Source: Wolfiporia cocos (Eukaryota > Basidiomycota > Agaricomycetes > Polyporales > Phaeolaceae). Taken from it: 64,000 bases of DNA. The stretch is taken from positions 434,001 through 498,000 of the forward strand of contig JACCLO010000011.1 of NCBI GenBank assembly GCA_029448655.1, given 5' to 3'. The notes beneath the pieces were generated by a model. It searched no databases, had not been told where the DNA came from, and saw only the letters and a list, made by a program, of their open reading frames with translations. Shown here in pieces: positions 34,201 to 47,887 of the stretch; position 1 is the stretch's first letter; the number at the start of each line of letters is the position of its first letter. A program made the position numbers and the translations under genes.

Positions 34201-37200
34201 ATGAACGTCCGCACCACTCCGCTGAGCGAGGGATGGCATTGGAAAGAGCGAGATCTGGCTCGCCAGTCTGTCTTAGATGAAGTACCGCGGCTTCAGCAAT
34301 CATTCAGAACAGGCTTTAATCCGAGTTGGACAAGCGTTCGCTCTTTCCCCTCCGAGATACATGTAGAGCTTTTGAAAAACGGTCGGATTCCTGATCCGTT
34401 CGTCGGCTTCAACGAGCACAAAGTACAATGTAACCCCAATCCTCTCTACTAATGAGCTATTTTGAGCGTGAAGTGCTTGATAGGGGTTGGTGAAAGGGAG
34501 TGGTTGTACTGTCTCGCCTTCCCATTCGAGAGTCGAGACGGCAACGAACAAGTGGAATTTGTCTTTGAAGGACTTGATACTATATGCGACGTATACTTGG
34601 TACGTGAAGTTCACTACCTATCCGTCTATTCAAATATCTGGCTATGTGTGTTGTCGCCAAGAGCACGCAATTCGGATAGTGCATTATAGAAATTCATTTT
34701 TTCATTCTCGCGGTGGGTATGCTGAAGGTCAAACGTCCCCGCTGACCTCCTGCCACAATCAGAATTACAAGAAGATATTGTCCGCCGACAATATGTTCCG
34801 TACATATTCGGTAAGTACGGAAGGTTGAAAACAGAGCGTCAGGTTGCGAGAATAGTGTGCAGGTGTCTCTCAAGAGCGAATCGCTGCATTCAGAAGATAA
34901 CAAACTCCTCCTCCATTTCAAATCGGCGAAGGTCATCGCGAAGCAACTCGAGGCACGCTACGGACGCGTAAGAGCGGGGTCCACAAACCTGGGAGACCCT
35001 AGTCGAGTGTATGTGCGGAAGGCGCAGTACGGGTGGAGGTAAGGATCGTTTGCGAAAAGCTGCATAAAGTTCGTTTGATTTGACCTTTTATTCGGATTCA
35101 GGTGGGATTGGGTATGTCCTGATTTGTCTATGGAGAAGTCATCATCATGAAGCCATTGACAGGGACCTGAGTTAATGACATGCGGTCCGTATAGACCCAT
35201 CAGTCTCATTGCATACTCCGTGCGCCTCGCCTCAATTTATCCTCATGCGTCGGTATCTCCTTCTCCTGCACTGTCTCCAGTTTTGGGAGTGGACGTGACG
35301 CTCGCGGGAGACGCCTCAGCAGCTAGCGCTGTGAAAGTCTTCCTAGTAGACGCCGAGGGCGATGTAATGATAAAGGAGGAGCACCTTGACTTGGCGCTTC
35401 TTCGTGCCGCGAAACGTGATGTAGAAATCAAGAACGTTGTAAATTGGGGCTTGGACAATGCCGTGCAACTGTGGTGGCCGGTGGGTTACGGCGAGCAGAA
35501 GCTGTACACCGTCGAAGTTGTTCTACTTGCTCAGGTCTGTCATGACACATATAGCATGGGGCTAATTTCACTAATCGGCTTGCAGGATGGTACTGTGCTT
35601 GATCGCCAGCGCAAACGGATAGGTTTCAGGTGCGTAGAGCTCGTGCAAGAACCGCTTGAAGAAGCGGATCGTCATGGGCAGGGAACAACATTCCTATTCG
35701 AGATTAATGGTGTGCGCATGTTCATGGGTGGTATGTTCTTCTGCATCACCTCACACACACCATGTTTCTCATGACCTATCTTTCTGTGACATTAAGGTTC
35801 AAACTGGATCCCCGCAGACAGCTTCTTGACTGAACTGACGCCAGCTAGATATCGTGCGTGGTTGGCGCTGCTGAGGGATGGCAATCAGAACATGGTGCGG
35901 CTGTGGGGCGGCGGGGTTTACGAGCCTGATGTGTTCTATGATACGTGTGATGGTAAGCCGGATTCTCCTCGTAAGAACGTGGGTTGCCGCTCAACTTCCC
36001 ACAGAGTTGGGTCTCCTGGTTTGGCAGGACTTCCAATTTGCGTGTGGCGTGTATCCCGCGCACCATGATTTCGTCGCAAGTGTCCGGGAAGAGGCTGCTG
36101 ATAATGTGAAACGTCTCAGACACCATCCATCCATAGCATTGTTTTGCGGTAACAACGAAGGTGGGCGATGCGGTGACTTCCTGATGATCCAGTTCTGAAT
36201 TCTGAATTCTAATCTTGTGATCAAAGATTACCAGCAGGTTTTGCAGTGGGGAGGTGCGCGTTCCCATATAATCGCCGAGGTTGCCGTGACGGATGTCCCC
36301 TCAGGAATAACTGAATTACCTGGGCGTCTCATATATGAGGACGTTCTGCCGAGTGTGGTGGCGGAACTAACTGATCCTCCGATTCCGTATCATCGGGGGT
36401 CTCCGTATGGCGGTAAAGGCTGGGATACTACTGATCCAACAGTGGGAGATATACACCAATGGGACATCTGGGCCGGTAGAGAACGGCCTTGGCAAGAGTA
36501 TGGAGTGATGGGCGGGCGTTTCGTCAGGTTTGTTCTCTCCGTTTCAGGATAGGTCCAGCGGTTGATGGTGCCTTAGTGAATTTGGCATCCCTGCAATGCC
36601 CGACATTCGTACGGTGGACTATTGGCTTGCGGGGAACAGAAATGAGCGATGGGCGCAATCGAAGCTCATGACACAACACAATCGTGCAGGAAATCATGAA
36701 AGGCGCTTCGCGATTTTGATGAACGAGAATTTCAGGTTGACAAGTGATCTAGAGACGTGCGTCCCTCTGGGTTCAATGAGACTGCTCGTGGTGTATCTCA
36801 CGAACATCTTCAGACATATCTACAATACGCAACTCATGCAATCAGAGGCAGTCAGTTTTGCGTACCGTATGTGGAGGCGAGAATGGAGGGGACGAGGGAA
36901 GGAATTTGTACGCAGCTGCCTCAACTTGTTCGCATGTATCTCATCGAAGCTTGGCAGACTGCGGGCGCATTGGTATGGCAGCTCAATGACTGCTGGCCTG
37001 TCACCTCTTGGGCGATTGCAGATTATTTCGTACGTGAAGTTCCATAGCCCGAACATGTTTTGCTGATTCTGTGTTATACTAGCTTCGCCCCAAGCCAGCG
37101 TATTACAGTATCGCACGAGAGTTGGCTCCCATCGCAGTTAGTATATTCCGAACAGTAGGTTGACCACACGGACCGTGTGTCAGACGCTGACAGTTTGATA

Positions 37201-37874
37201 TAGGTCATCAAGAACAGAGATAACGACAGGCCAAAGCAGGTAAGTAGACTTGGACTATGAGATACTTGCCTGACGCGGCAAACACCAAGTTCTACGAATT
37301 TGGCGCATTCCAATCTGTGGCCGCCAATATTGAAGTGTGGGCGACGAATAGCACGCTTGAGCCCCACAGCGTCCGGCTGGTGCTACAGACCGCAGACCTG
37401 AGCTCTCTCTGGACGCACACGGAGATTCATGATGTCGTTGTGCACCCCAATCAGTCTACGGAGCTTTTGTCCATGCCTTGCCCTTGCCCTCCGCCGATCA
37501 AGTCTGACGATCATCCCATGACGACATCCCACTCCATCGTTGTCGGCGCGCGACTTGAAGATCCGATCACCGGGGAAATTTTGACACGATGTGCTGACTG
37601 GCCACAGCCATATCGACTTGTCGATGTCCCTGATCCGAATCTCGAAGTCCACGTGGAGGATGAACGAATTCAAGTCAAAGCGCAGAGACCTGTGAAGTGT
37701 CTGGTGTTCAGTGTTCTGGGAAATGAGGATCAATCAGAGGTCAAGTGGAGTGACAACGCTCTGGATCTGATGCCAGGAGATACGCAGATCCTTATGGCAA
37801 GTGGCCTTGGCAAGAGGAAACTGCAGGTAGCATATTATGGAAAGGAGAAAGCTACATTGGTACAGGCATCCTGA
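34201..37874 (+). CDS. GH2 beta-mannosidase
   Basis: The gene starts with NVRTTPLSEGWHWKERD, the usual opening of cytosolic type B fungal beta-mannosidases (mndB type); no signal peptide is present. Further blocks are VQWVGEREWLYCLAF, DPSRVYVRKAQYGWR, VNWGLDNAVQLWWPVGYGEQ, NGVRMFMGGSNWIPADSF, MVRLWGGGVYEP, the acid/base motif FCGNNED (intron directly after the Glu), the nucleophile motif VSEFGIPAMP (split by an intron at about 36530-36580) and TAGALVWQLNDCWPVTSWA. The enzyme removes terminal beta-1,4-mannose from manno-oligosaccharides. I checked several junctions, including 34448, 36536 and 36909, and all keep the frame. The stop is at 37872-37874. Total length should be in the family range of about 850-900 aa. 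No lesion was seen. Confidence 0.93.
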
Positions 37875-38445
37875 AACTTCTACCAAGCGATACACACGTG
37901 TACAGAAATGGGCTTTTGACGCTGATATCAGAATCCAGACAGCCGAATCAAAGAGGCGCTGCCGTCGTAGCGTAGCATGAATGAAGCGAACTCAGTATAA
38001 AGTACATAGTACCGGTGCTGTCGGTAACTACTACAGAATGCATGAGGTGTCTATGAGTAGTTATAGCTCAATTTCTGATGTGCATGCTATCGTTATTGCC
38101 GGAGAATTTCCGGATTGGCGCTCGTTAAATTGAAGGAGCTGTGCATTAGGCGCCCGACACCGCTACGCTGAGGAACCAATAAGCTGTTTTATCGGAAATT
38201 CAGAACATCATAGTCAGTGACAGTGAAAACCTACTTGAGGGCTTGTCACTATTTAACACTTCACCAAACGTCCGCAGCGGTGGCAGCAAGTTGTTTGCGA
38301 GTCTCAAGTCGCTCAATAAGAGGTCAGTTACTGGCTAGATTTTGAACAAAACATTGCTAGCTGCTGATGGAAATCAAGCGATATTCTGTGCCGCTCTATA
38401 CGTAGGAGCGTACTCACTCGCTCGCTGTCTGGAGATCCTGTCAAG
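37875..38445. other. Intergenic between GH2 and M16 genes
   Basis: A 570-bp spacer between two plus-strand genes. No gene, no repeat and no obvious TATA box. Confidence 0.5.
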
Positions 38446-41400
38446 ATGATGGAATGGGAGCATCGAGCTGCTCAAAACGGCACACCAGGATATGCGATCT
38501 ATAAGGGGGACATTAGGAAGCCTGATCTCGATGACAGGCATTACCGGCTCATTCATCTGGAAAATGGTATTCGTGCAATGCTGGTTCACGACCCCTCTGC
38601 CGATAAGGCAGCGGCCTGCTTGACCGTTCATGTCGGTGCCATGCATGACCCAGTGAGCTCATTTCCTGTGATCAGTTGTATAAGCGTAACATTCGATCAG
38701 AACGATATTCAAGGGCTGGCTCATTTTTGCGAGCATTTGATAATCAAGGTCATTCCTCGTAACCGCGAAACCTGACTGATAAGGACATTGACGCTGCACT
38801 GGCCCAGGGATCCAAGCCTTTCCCCGACGAAAGAGATTTTCTCTCAGTTAGTTCACTCCATATGATCATTGAATCCCCGTCTGATCGCTCCTTCAAGTAC
38901 GTTTCCTCAAACGGAGGTCTCACCAATGCTGTGACAGGACCTTCGTATGCGTATTACTGGTTCTCTATTGGAACGCATGCACTAGCCGGTGCTCTGGCTC
39001 GTCAAGCAGCATTTTTTCATTCACCGCTATTTGCTGAATCCCTGGCCAAACGTGAAATTAAAGCCGTAGACTCAGAGCACAGGCGTAACAAGCAGAATGA
39101 TTCAAGACGAATACTCCATGTCAATAAGGCATTGTACCGGTCAGACCACCCATATTCCCAGTTCAGCACAGGCACTATCGAGAGTATCACAAGTGCGGCT
39201 AGAAAACTACAGGAGGAGGGATGTCTGTCCCCGATAAAAGACGAGAATGGGGAAGATAGCGCGGTCTTTACTGAAACCAGGCGTAGATTGGTGGAATGGT
39301 GGGAACAACAATATTGCGCGGGACGCATGGTATTGGCTGTACTCGGAAATGGTAGGGAAATTGTTACGACCATTCTCCGATCGTCTTCCGCTCACAGGCG
39401 TATCTAGAGCCGCTTGACGAGTTGTCAGACATGGTGGTTCCTCACTACTCGCAAATTGCGAACCGAGGTCTAGAACCAAGGCCTATCTTTACGCAGCCTC
39501 TCTGGGATGCCTCGAAAGTTGAAGTGAGTATGATCACAAGCTCTTCGTGCTGTTGTCTCAGCACCCGCGCCCAGCCTGTCATCTTTATCAAGACCGTGAA
39601 GGACTACTACGGTCTATGTGTCACATTCTTGCTGCCCAACCAACGACAATACCGTCGCTGTAATCCTGGGAAATTTATCGCCCACTTTATGGGTCACGAG
39701 GGCCCCGGCAGCGTTTGTGCATATCTCAAGAAGGCTGGCTGGCTAGTGAGCCTTAATAGTTCAGTTCCCAGCATACGCAATCCGAGTGTGCAGTATTTCC
39801 AAGTTACGTGTAGGCTCACAAAGGAAGGCTACGGTGAGGTCTACCATTTGCTGCCGCGACCGCGCTGCACATTTTGAGATACGTTATATTGACATAAGTG
39901 CAGCACACTACAAGGAAGTTCTTATTGCCATATATGACTACCTGGCGCTGTTACGCTCGTCGCAATTTGAGCCCTATCATTTCACAGAGATCAAAGCCAT
40001 TTCTGAACTCGAGTTCAGATTTCAGGACAAGACACAGCCTCACACATATGTGAATTGGCTATCCCGTGAATTGCTTGAAGACTATCCACCAGAGTCGATT
40101 CTTGCTGATTCAGTGCTGGTGCATGATTGGGACGAAGAGATCGTGCGTAGGACCCTCGCACTGCTTGTCCCGGAGAAGGGACGCGTAACACTTGAGGCGC
40201 GCGAGCATCCCGATGAGATCGTAGGACGTGATATGGTATGGGCAACAGAGCGGTGGTTTGACACCGAATACTGTTTCCGAGAACCGGATGCTACGTTCAT
40301 GGAGAAGGTTAAATATTGACTAACGCTGAGACATATGTGCTAACTTCTATGACCAAAGGCTGGAGGTCCTCACAGTTACGTTCAGCTTCATCTGCCAAAC
40401 CCAAATTCATTTATCCCAAAAAACCTCGAGGTCAAGAAAGCAGAAGTGAATGAGGTCTGCTAGTATTTGAATCATTACGCATCGTGTAGATTGAAGTATA
40501 GTCTCTCCTGAAGATCGCTAAAGCTCCGCGGCTGCTTCGACATACAGTTCTATCTACCCTATGGCATAAGAAAGATGACCAGTTCTGGGTCCCCAGAGCA
40601 GACGTTCGAATTGATATTAGGAGGTGGGTTGGCCGTTTTCCCCAATCACTGCTGCGCACTAACAGCTTGCGAAGCTCCGTAGCTTACGGGACCCCCCGAC
40701 AAGCTGTGCTAACGCGGTAAGCAAACATACTGGCTTTTCACCATCTCCAGACACCCATTTGTACATCAAGACTGTTTGCCGACCTTGTTGAAGACGCCTT
40801 GTCAGAATTGACATACAATGCATACCTTGCAGGCTTGGGGTTTTCAATAAATAATCATAGAAAGGGACTCTCAATTTCTCTCAGCGGATATAGCGACAAG
40901 CTTCCGATCTTGTTGAAGACCGTCATGGACAGACTAGTACACTTGGAAGTGGATCCGGGAAGGCTGTCGGTGATCGCAGATCAGGTGTGATATATCCAAA
41001 TAGCGCCTACTACACTGCTCTCAACCATCTCAGGCTAAGAGGGAGTACGACAACTTCTACCTGGCTCAACCGTCAAATCTATCGGAGACTTTCGCTGCGT
41101 GGACTCTCACTCCGATCATTTGGTCGCCGTCGAACAAGTCGTCAGAAATATCATGTTCATCTTTCATGCTGGAATATAAAGCGTAGCTAACTCAATTACT
41201 AGCAATCACCGCAGAAGACATCGAGAACCACAAGAGAGCTTTACTGAGCAGAGTATACCTAGAGACACTCGTGAATGGGAACGTAAATGAACAGGTATAG
41301 CGTATGCTACCGTCCAACAGTATATCAGATCGCTTATGCAACCCTCATATATCTACAGGACGCTGTTTCTCTTCTTGACACAGTTGAGCAATGCCTGTCT

Positions 41401-42345
41401 GCACGCCTGATTCTGCCAAGTGAGCGATCCCAAAGTCAAGCTCTCGTCATTCCCTCAGGTATGTCCCTTTAGCAGCGATTAACCAAGATCATACTCATGG
41501 GCCATAGGTGCGAATATTATCGTACGCAAGCATCATCAGGATCACAAAGAGGGAAACTGCAGCATCTCATACTACTGTCAATTTGGGGACGCTGGTGATG
41601 CACGCCTATGTGCCGTGCTTGAGCTGATTGCCCATATCATCAAGGAGCCTGTGCGCACTCAACTTAGAACGCGGGAACAGCTAGGGTACGTGGACAGCTC
41701 GGAATAGACCAAGAATCTCTATATCTCTTCATGACGACAGCTATGTAGTATCAGCTTCCTCATGGACTGTTACTACTTCCGTGGGTCTGGGTATCAAGAT
41801 CCAAGCTACACGACCGCCCTGGGACGTGGAACAGCGGATTGACGCGTTATTGGAGAGCTTTTACGGGGTCCTCGAGTCCCTCGCTCAACCTGATTTCGAT
41901 GATAAGAAGAAGGGCTTAATCGTGAAGACACTCGAGAAGGATAAAAACCTCAGCGAAGAAACTCGTCGCTTCTGGAATGAGATTGATTCAGGATATTATG
42001 CATTCAATCGCAGTATGTATACGGATGCCATATCCGTTAGCTACGTATATGCTTTATTAATCTCAATATCGTTGAACAGAAGAATCGGAGGCCGAGATGA
42101 TCGGCGCGCTGAACCTACAAGACGTTCTCCATGCGTATAACCACTATATCCGGCCTTCTACCGGCTCAGCAACTCGCAAGAAGCTCTCTGTCCACCTGAT
42201 CTCGCAACAGATGCATGAGGCACCACGAGATCTGGGAGCTATGGTCGTCACCGATGACGCAGAACTGATGTTCAAGGCGAGCCTTGGATGCTACCCTGCG
42301 GCAGTACCGGTCACTCCGGGTCTCAGGACTATGCCTTCGAGCTAA
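38446..42345 (+). CDS. M16 insulinase / Ste23-like zinc metalloprotease
   Basis: A many-exon gene. Near the N-terminus is DDRHYRLIHLENGIRAMLVHD. The inverted zinc motif HxxEH is present as GLAHFCEHL, and the downstream third zinc ligand lies in REIKAVDSEHRRNKQND. Two introns after the zinc motif (about 38742-38808 and 38849-38897) keep the frame. C-terminal half blocks include GLGFSINNHRKGLSISLSGY, REQLGYVVSASSW and DDKKKGLIVKTLEKDKNL. Family members are about 110-kDa peptidases that degrade short peptides; yeast Ste23 helps to mature a-factor. It is more divergent than typical Ste23, and exon edges in 40320-41300 are uncertain, so a small lesion could be hidden. Start 38446 is the first Met of the block; the stop is at 42343-42345. 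Confidence 0.85.
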
Positions 42346-44930
42346 TGCGACTAGTTCACACTAACGTCATAATATCAAACCGTCCTCTATCGATGACTAG
42401 TCTCCATCTATGAACGTCTTAGAGTACTATCACTGGCCCACATATGCAATCGCAACAGCAATGCAATTTTGCCTCTAGCTCCACTCCCTCGAATTCAAAA
42501 ATTATGAAGATGTGTACACTATGACTTTATTACAATCTGCATGATATTGTCAGATCATACTATCAAAAACTCTAGTAGATGAGGAGGAAAAAATGAACAA
42601 CGTCAAAAACGGACAATCAGAGCTATTGATGGGCTTCGGCTCAGTCTTCACCTTGTTAAAATACTTCCAAAATGACAGCACGTCTTCTAACTATACCTGA
42701 GGCTTCACGTATAATTTTCCGAGGGGAAATGTGCATTGTATCAATATAAAGAGGCAGATTGCAGTCGAAGCGTGACATCCTCAGTCGGCAAATCTGAACT
42801 CAGCCTCTGATGCCTGCTGGCTCAGTGGTTGCAACGCAGCAACGGTGTCATGCCGTTTGATGCCGCGCGTTCGGCAATTCGACCATCGTGACTGATGGCG
42901 TGACTGATGCTCAGGAAAAAGTTACATTGCTGTTGCGATGCTTTACGGGGTTCGGTATTATGCAGAATGCACTTTTGGGGTTCGAAAAAACATATCTTAT
43001 ACTAGAGGTGCATAGCTATCATTTTGGGAAAACTCCGAGAGATTTGGGCTTGGTGTCATGAAGATACAGGCAAAACTTTCAGGGACATGCGAAAACGTTG
43101 CATATGTGGGCCAGTGATAGTACTACGATAGTCGGTGTGATCTCTGCGCGCAACTGGCTGATGATTCAACCGTTCAGGTATGCAAACCGCGATGCACGAC
43201 ATCATGCGTATCTTAGGTGAGATGGCTGGTCTAGCGCTGGCGATAAGTGATGTCGCCTAGCGTCCGATAACCATGACCACGGGCCTATCTCTTGTTGTAT
43301 CATGTGAGAATAAATCGGATACAAAAAACCCAACACTCGGTACTCAATGCTCAAACCACAACATGTACAAGAGAGGTTCCTTCTATGCTTGAGCGACGTG
43401 TTGCGACGAGGAACATGTCCCCTGCGATATACAAATGTATCACAGATGAGCGATACAAATCAAACTTTGCGATTGTCATATTGTATGTATACTGACTGAA
43501 GCAGCTCTCACAACGCGTTGTGCAAATTCGATGAGCGCTAGCGCGCCTATTTAAAGCGCAGCGCTCAATCTATTGTCGACGTCTGAGGGAGGGAAGTCGC
43601 CCGTGGGAACGCTGAGTCTGAACATGCCGGCGGCATCCCCTCGACGCGCTTGCGTGACTGGCGCGTCCTCGCCACGGAGATCGCGTCGTCTCGGCTTTGT
43701 ACCCGGGACGTATGCATGCGGTGACCACTGCCGTGGGATTCTGTATCTCGGCATTTACAAGGTCATCTGAGGGCGAAGATTCTCTAGAGCTGACTGAAGG
43801 ACTTTGAAGCATATTTTCATCAGTGCTAATGTCGTTTTAATTTTCGGGAGTATTGGTAGGTGCATACATGGCATATCTAGGCACGAAAATGCTGCGAGAC
43901 AGGGCAGCGCAGGACGCGACGCGCGTCCCAAGAAATCACGTGTGCGCGTCAGGAGCACCGAGCGCCGGCAAGTTCAAGGTCCGCATTCCCACGGGGGACT
44001 TCTCTCTGGCGCTCTCGTTCATAGGCTCAGCCTGAGTATAGGAACGACTGTCTTTCTATGCTCAGGATGAGCCTATTGTCGACGTTACTCGCGATCAATG
44101 AATTATGTAACGCGCGCTCTTTTTCCGCGGAGATCGCTGCTGCATTGCCTCTCCGGGGAGCACGAAACTCGGGCTTGAGTGGTTTGGCTTCCAAGGACGT
44201 AATCGGGGATCTTTGGTTTAATGCGGGGGCCTTGACGACGCCTCGCAGCTTCTCACATGACAGCAGACATTCTCCGAGATTGGCGGATGTGTGCGACTTG
44301 AACGAAACGCACTGCGGCATGCTGATAGACTTCTATTCTAACGCCTATGGGCCGGGTAAGGTTCAAGACAAGCTAATCTTTGTTGCATGTCAACTTTATT
44401 ATAATGATAAGCCCTCCGACCTACATAGTACAATATTTCATCCATGCTTGACTGCATCGGATCAGAACTATACCAGGTTTCGATGTGACATCAGGACCTT
44501 AAACATTTTCTCTGAGCGCGGCCGAGTCTGTAGCTAAGGTGCGTCAACGCGTTCGTTTACGTAGCGTCATCTAGTAGAGTATCACACCCCGCGGACGTAC
44601 AACAGGCATAAAGAGATGAGGACATGCGCGAAGGCCTACGCCAAATGAGCCTATTTTAGAGCGCCAAAGAAAGCACAATTCTGAATAGAAATCTCGATAA
44701 CAGCAGAATAGCACTCATCTCAGTTGAAGCGGTTAAGGAGAATGAGCCCGGGATATCAAGCTTTCAAGTCAAACGGGCTGTCTCCATTGATCGGAGATCT
44801 CAGATCAACATTCTGGTGAGTTATCATACGCATCAACCTGAGCGGCATCTTGCGATGTGCGCCCGTAATTCCGCGGTAAACTGCGACACTGCAGAGTTTA
44901 TTTGCCAAGAGAAATTAGAGTCCGTGGTCA
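42346..44930. other. Intergenic, weak inverted repeat, no supported gene
   Basis: Long non-coding stretch. An inverted pair lies at 43588-43611 and about 43983-44006 (GGGAAGTCGCCCGTGGGAA-like). The direct word CTATTGTCGACGT occurs at about 43571 and 44072. The 159-aa plus frame at 44058-44537 has no recognised domain. These may be remains of a foldback element. Confidence 0.4.
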
Positions 44931-44936
44931 TATAAA
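44931..44936 (+). promoter_or_regulatory. TATA box of the terpene synthase gene
   Basis: TATAAA lies 88 bp upstream of the ATG at 45019, followed by a CT-rich stretch around 44965 typical of fungal transcription starts. Confidence 0.6.
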
Positions 44937-45018
44937 GGGACGCATAGACCGCCTGGGACCCCATCTCCTCTTCGCCTCACACTTCTGAGATACGTTACCT
45001 CGCGCAATCGCCACAAAT

Positions 45019-46254
45019 ATGCCGTCTACCGATGCTTGCATTCCGTACGAGGCCATTGTGATCTGCAATATACAGCGACTCATCGTCTCTCTGTAGCGTA
45101 CTTGTTGGCGACCCGAGTAATTCGGATATCCGATCTAGCTCAGTCGGCCTAAAATCCACTTGTGTGGCATATTCGGTAAGCCTCTGCATGCTAATAGTCA
45201 TGTATGACAGATATTCACGACTTACGGTTCTAGGGCTCCGTCATCGATGTATCAAGACATGCGGTCTGCGACCTCCTAGAAAGGCTGAAGCTGGCTGTTC
45301 CAACCTATCAGAGAGACTACAAGCTTGAGTTTCGGGTCAAAGATGTTCTGCGATCATGGGGTGTTGAGAAACAGTTACAGCCCTATCTCCCTCCTGCACT
45401 CATCCTCACCACGACCTGCTACCATCATATCGCTGATATCGAGACCAAGGTTCACATCGCGCTCTTCAGCACGCTCGTCATTGCCTTGGACGATCCATCT
45501 ATCCTCAGCACCCAGGCGCCGGACGAGTTCCACCGCCGTCTATGTTCTGGCGCAATTCAGGGTGAATTAGACATCCTAGGCCGGCTGACCAACAATCTCG
45601 GCGAGATGTGGGGGCATTACCCGCCTTTTGCCGCTAGCTCCGTCTTCACGTCTGCGCTGCAGTTCGTGAACGGATGCCTCCTAGAGCAGTGCGCGCAGAA
45701 GGGAGCCGTATTGAGCTCAGACGCTTTGCCTTTCATCACATACCGCCGGAACATGTCCGGGCTGGCAGAGGCCTTTGCCTATTTTATCTGGCCGAAAGAT
45801 AAGTTTCCGGATGTCGAAGTCTACATGCAGGCCATTCCGTAAGCAACCCTGGTCGCTACCACTGTGAATCACAGACTGACACACCTTCAGGGACATCTGC
45901 TGGTATCAGAATCATGTCAAGTGAGTAGGAAAGTAGTCAGAGGACTTGACAACATCTGATTCATCTGATTGCAGCGACATATTGTCCTTCTACAAGGAAG
46001 AGCTTGCCGGAGAGACCGGGAACTACATGAGCGACCGCGCGGCCGCGAGTGGGAGAACCACGCTGGAAACGCTGTCCGAGGTGATTGACGAGACGGTGGT
46101 CATAATGCAGCGTATCAGGAACATCCTAGGCGAAGGCGAGGCACGAGACGCATGGGAGTCGTTTGCGCGTGGCTGGATCGCGTTCCACACGAGCAGCCCG
46201 CGCTACCGACTCAAGGAACTGATTGACTGCGAGTATATTATTATCAATCACTGA
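45019..46254 (+). CDS. TRI5-like sesquiterpene synthase
   Basis: Five exons (45019-45044, 45097-45175, 45234-45838, 45891-45920, 45975-46254) join in frame to 339 aa. The fold is that of trichodiene synthase-type class I cyclases, which ionise farnesyl diphosphate with Mg2+. The second metal motif is complete: N247, S251 and E255 in NDILSFYKEE. An RY pair follows near the C-terminus (SPRYRL). The aspartate-rich motif reads DDPSI at 121-125, so the usual acidic fifth residue is absent. Exons 1 and 2 are short and rest on splice logic alone, so the N-terminus is less certain. No cytochrome P450 or other pathway gene adjoins it, so this is not an obvious cluster. The product cannot be predicted. 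Confidence 0.88.
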
Positions 46255-47674
46255 TTGCCGTACGTACAGCAATGGTCGCGCAGCGCGGGTCGTACATATG
46301 GTGCAAAACGCACCTTAGAATCTAGAACACATTGCTATATAATACTCCCTTAGACTCCTCTGCTCCTAAACGTTTGTTGCCAGACCCACTAGACATGTCT
46401 TCGGTTCACCGTTTATTTGAATCAGACAAATCACCTATTCGATTGCTCGGCCCTTTACAGTTACAGCGGTTCTAGGGTTGTGAGGCATCATGACCAATTT
46501 CCCCGTTCTCACAGGATGTAATGTTTTGCCTTGTTGCATGCGGCCACAATGTCCCCGCATCACTTCTTCCAGGGCCGATGTTGGTAATCAGAAGGAAGAC
46601 CGGTCGACGCTTGTGGTCGGGCCGTTGCTTGCATTGTAACCTACATAGCCGATCACTTTAAGCTTACCATATTGAAGATGAGGTAAGTACAGTGATGGAT
46701 GCTGAACCCGACCTTCGCCTAACGGAGCGGATCTCTACGGAAACAGTCAACCATGCGCAATATTAAGGAGACGCATGGATGGGCGGAAGTTTCCTTATAA
46801 GTGATCGGATACTGGATGGAGGCTCTGGACCGACATACGGGCCGCAATGCAATCACAACGCCCTTGCGACCATTGATCGTATCGCGGGAGAATTGGCAAT
46901 TTCGGCAACGGTGCATCTGCGATGTTTTCGCAACGTCGGGAAAGTTACGGAAATGAGATCGGTCTGCGACAGTCAATTTTGCATCACAGGGTCAATGCGG
47001 CCGCAGCTAAAATGCGCCTGTTGTTGCAAAACCTCTATCACGGTCGATTATGTGTAGAGGCATCAGGCGTATCGAGGGTGAAATTCATGTTGAGGCGAGC
47101 TGCTCGGTCCCATGCAGAAAGTAGGGTTGAAAGATTAGGAAGGGAGAGGCAACTCAAATTCGCATACGAGCTGAACATGGTCTACCCCGGATTACCGCAA
47201 GGTGAAACATTTTGTGAGTAACAGACATTTGACAGAAAGATCCTCATACGCTCAGACTGTACAGTGTACGAAGCCGATGAGAATTTGGAATGCCACTTAT
47301 TGATCGATACGCTCACCAGCACGCCATACCTTGCCTTCTTCGTCTTCTACGTTGCTAACTTCGATATCCAAACCACCATGCCGACAATTACCAGTTCTTT
47401 GCGAGTTGTCAGTAGCCCCACACATGGCTAAATAGAGGGCGGTGACGTATACTGACGTACCTCAGCCGTGGTTCGACCATGCAATGTCAGTTGAGCTCGC
47501 TTACGTTCGGTGACAGGGGTGAATTCCATGCGATTTTGACAAGTCGTGTCCATTGTCGGCAGTAACAGGTAGGCAATCAATTGGGGCTAAGGAACCACCA
47601 TATGTGAACACCATACAATTTGGCTAACATTCTAGTAGCCCTACGAGTCAATGCGTCGTAGCTAGTGCTGCTGG
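46255..47674. other. Intergenic, nothing recognised
   Basis: Spacer between the terpene synthase and the repeat cluster. The plus frame 46922-47221 (99 aa) has no recognised domain. No repeats are seen. Confidence 0.5.
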
Positions 47675-47887
47675 AAGGTAAGGTGAAGGTCACCTCGAGG
47701 TGATGGCAACGTCACCTTGGTTTACCTCAAGATAGATCAAGGTCACCTCGAGGTAAGATAGACCCAAGTCATACTCAAGGGGTGTCACATCATGACAATG
47801 TGGCACGTGTGGTAGACTTGTCTATTACATAATATGCAGCTTACAGAAACAGAGTATATCCGTTGTCCTTGCATGGAAGTATCCAAT

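Noticed and set aside
43560..44090. Inverted and direct repeat words suggesting a foldback element
   Set aside because: The matching blocks are short (about 20 bp) and patchy, with no clear ends or duplication.
44058..44537. 159-aa plus-strand ORF
   Set aside because: No recognisable domain, no promoter or intron context; length alone is not enough.
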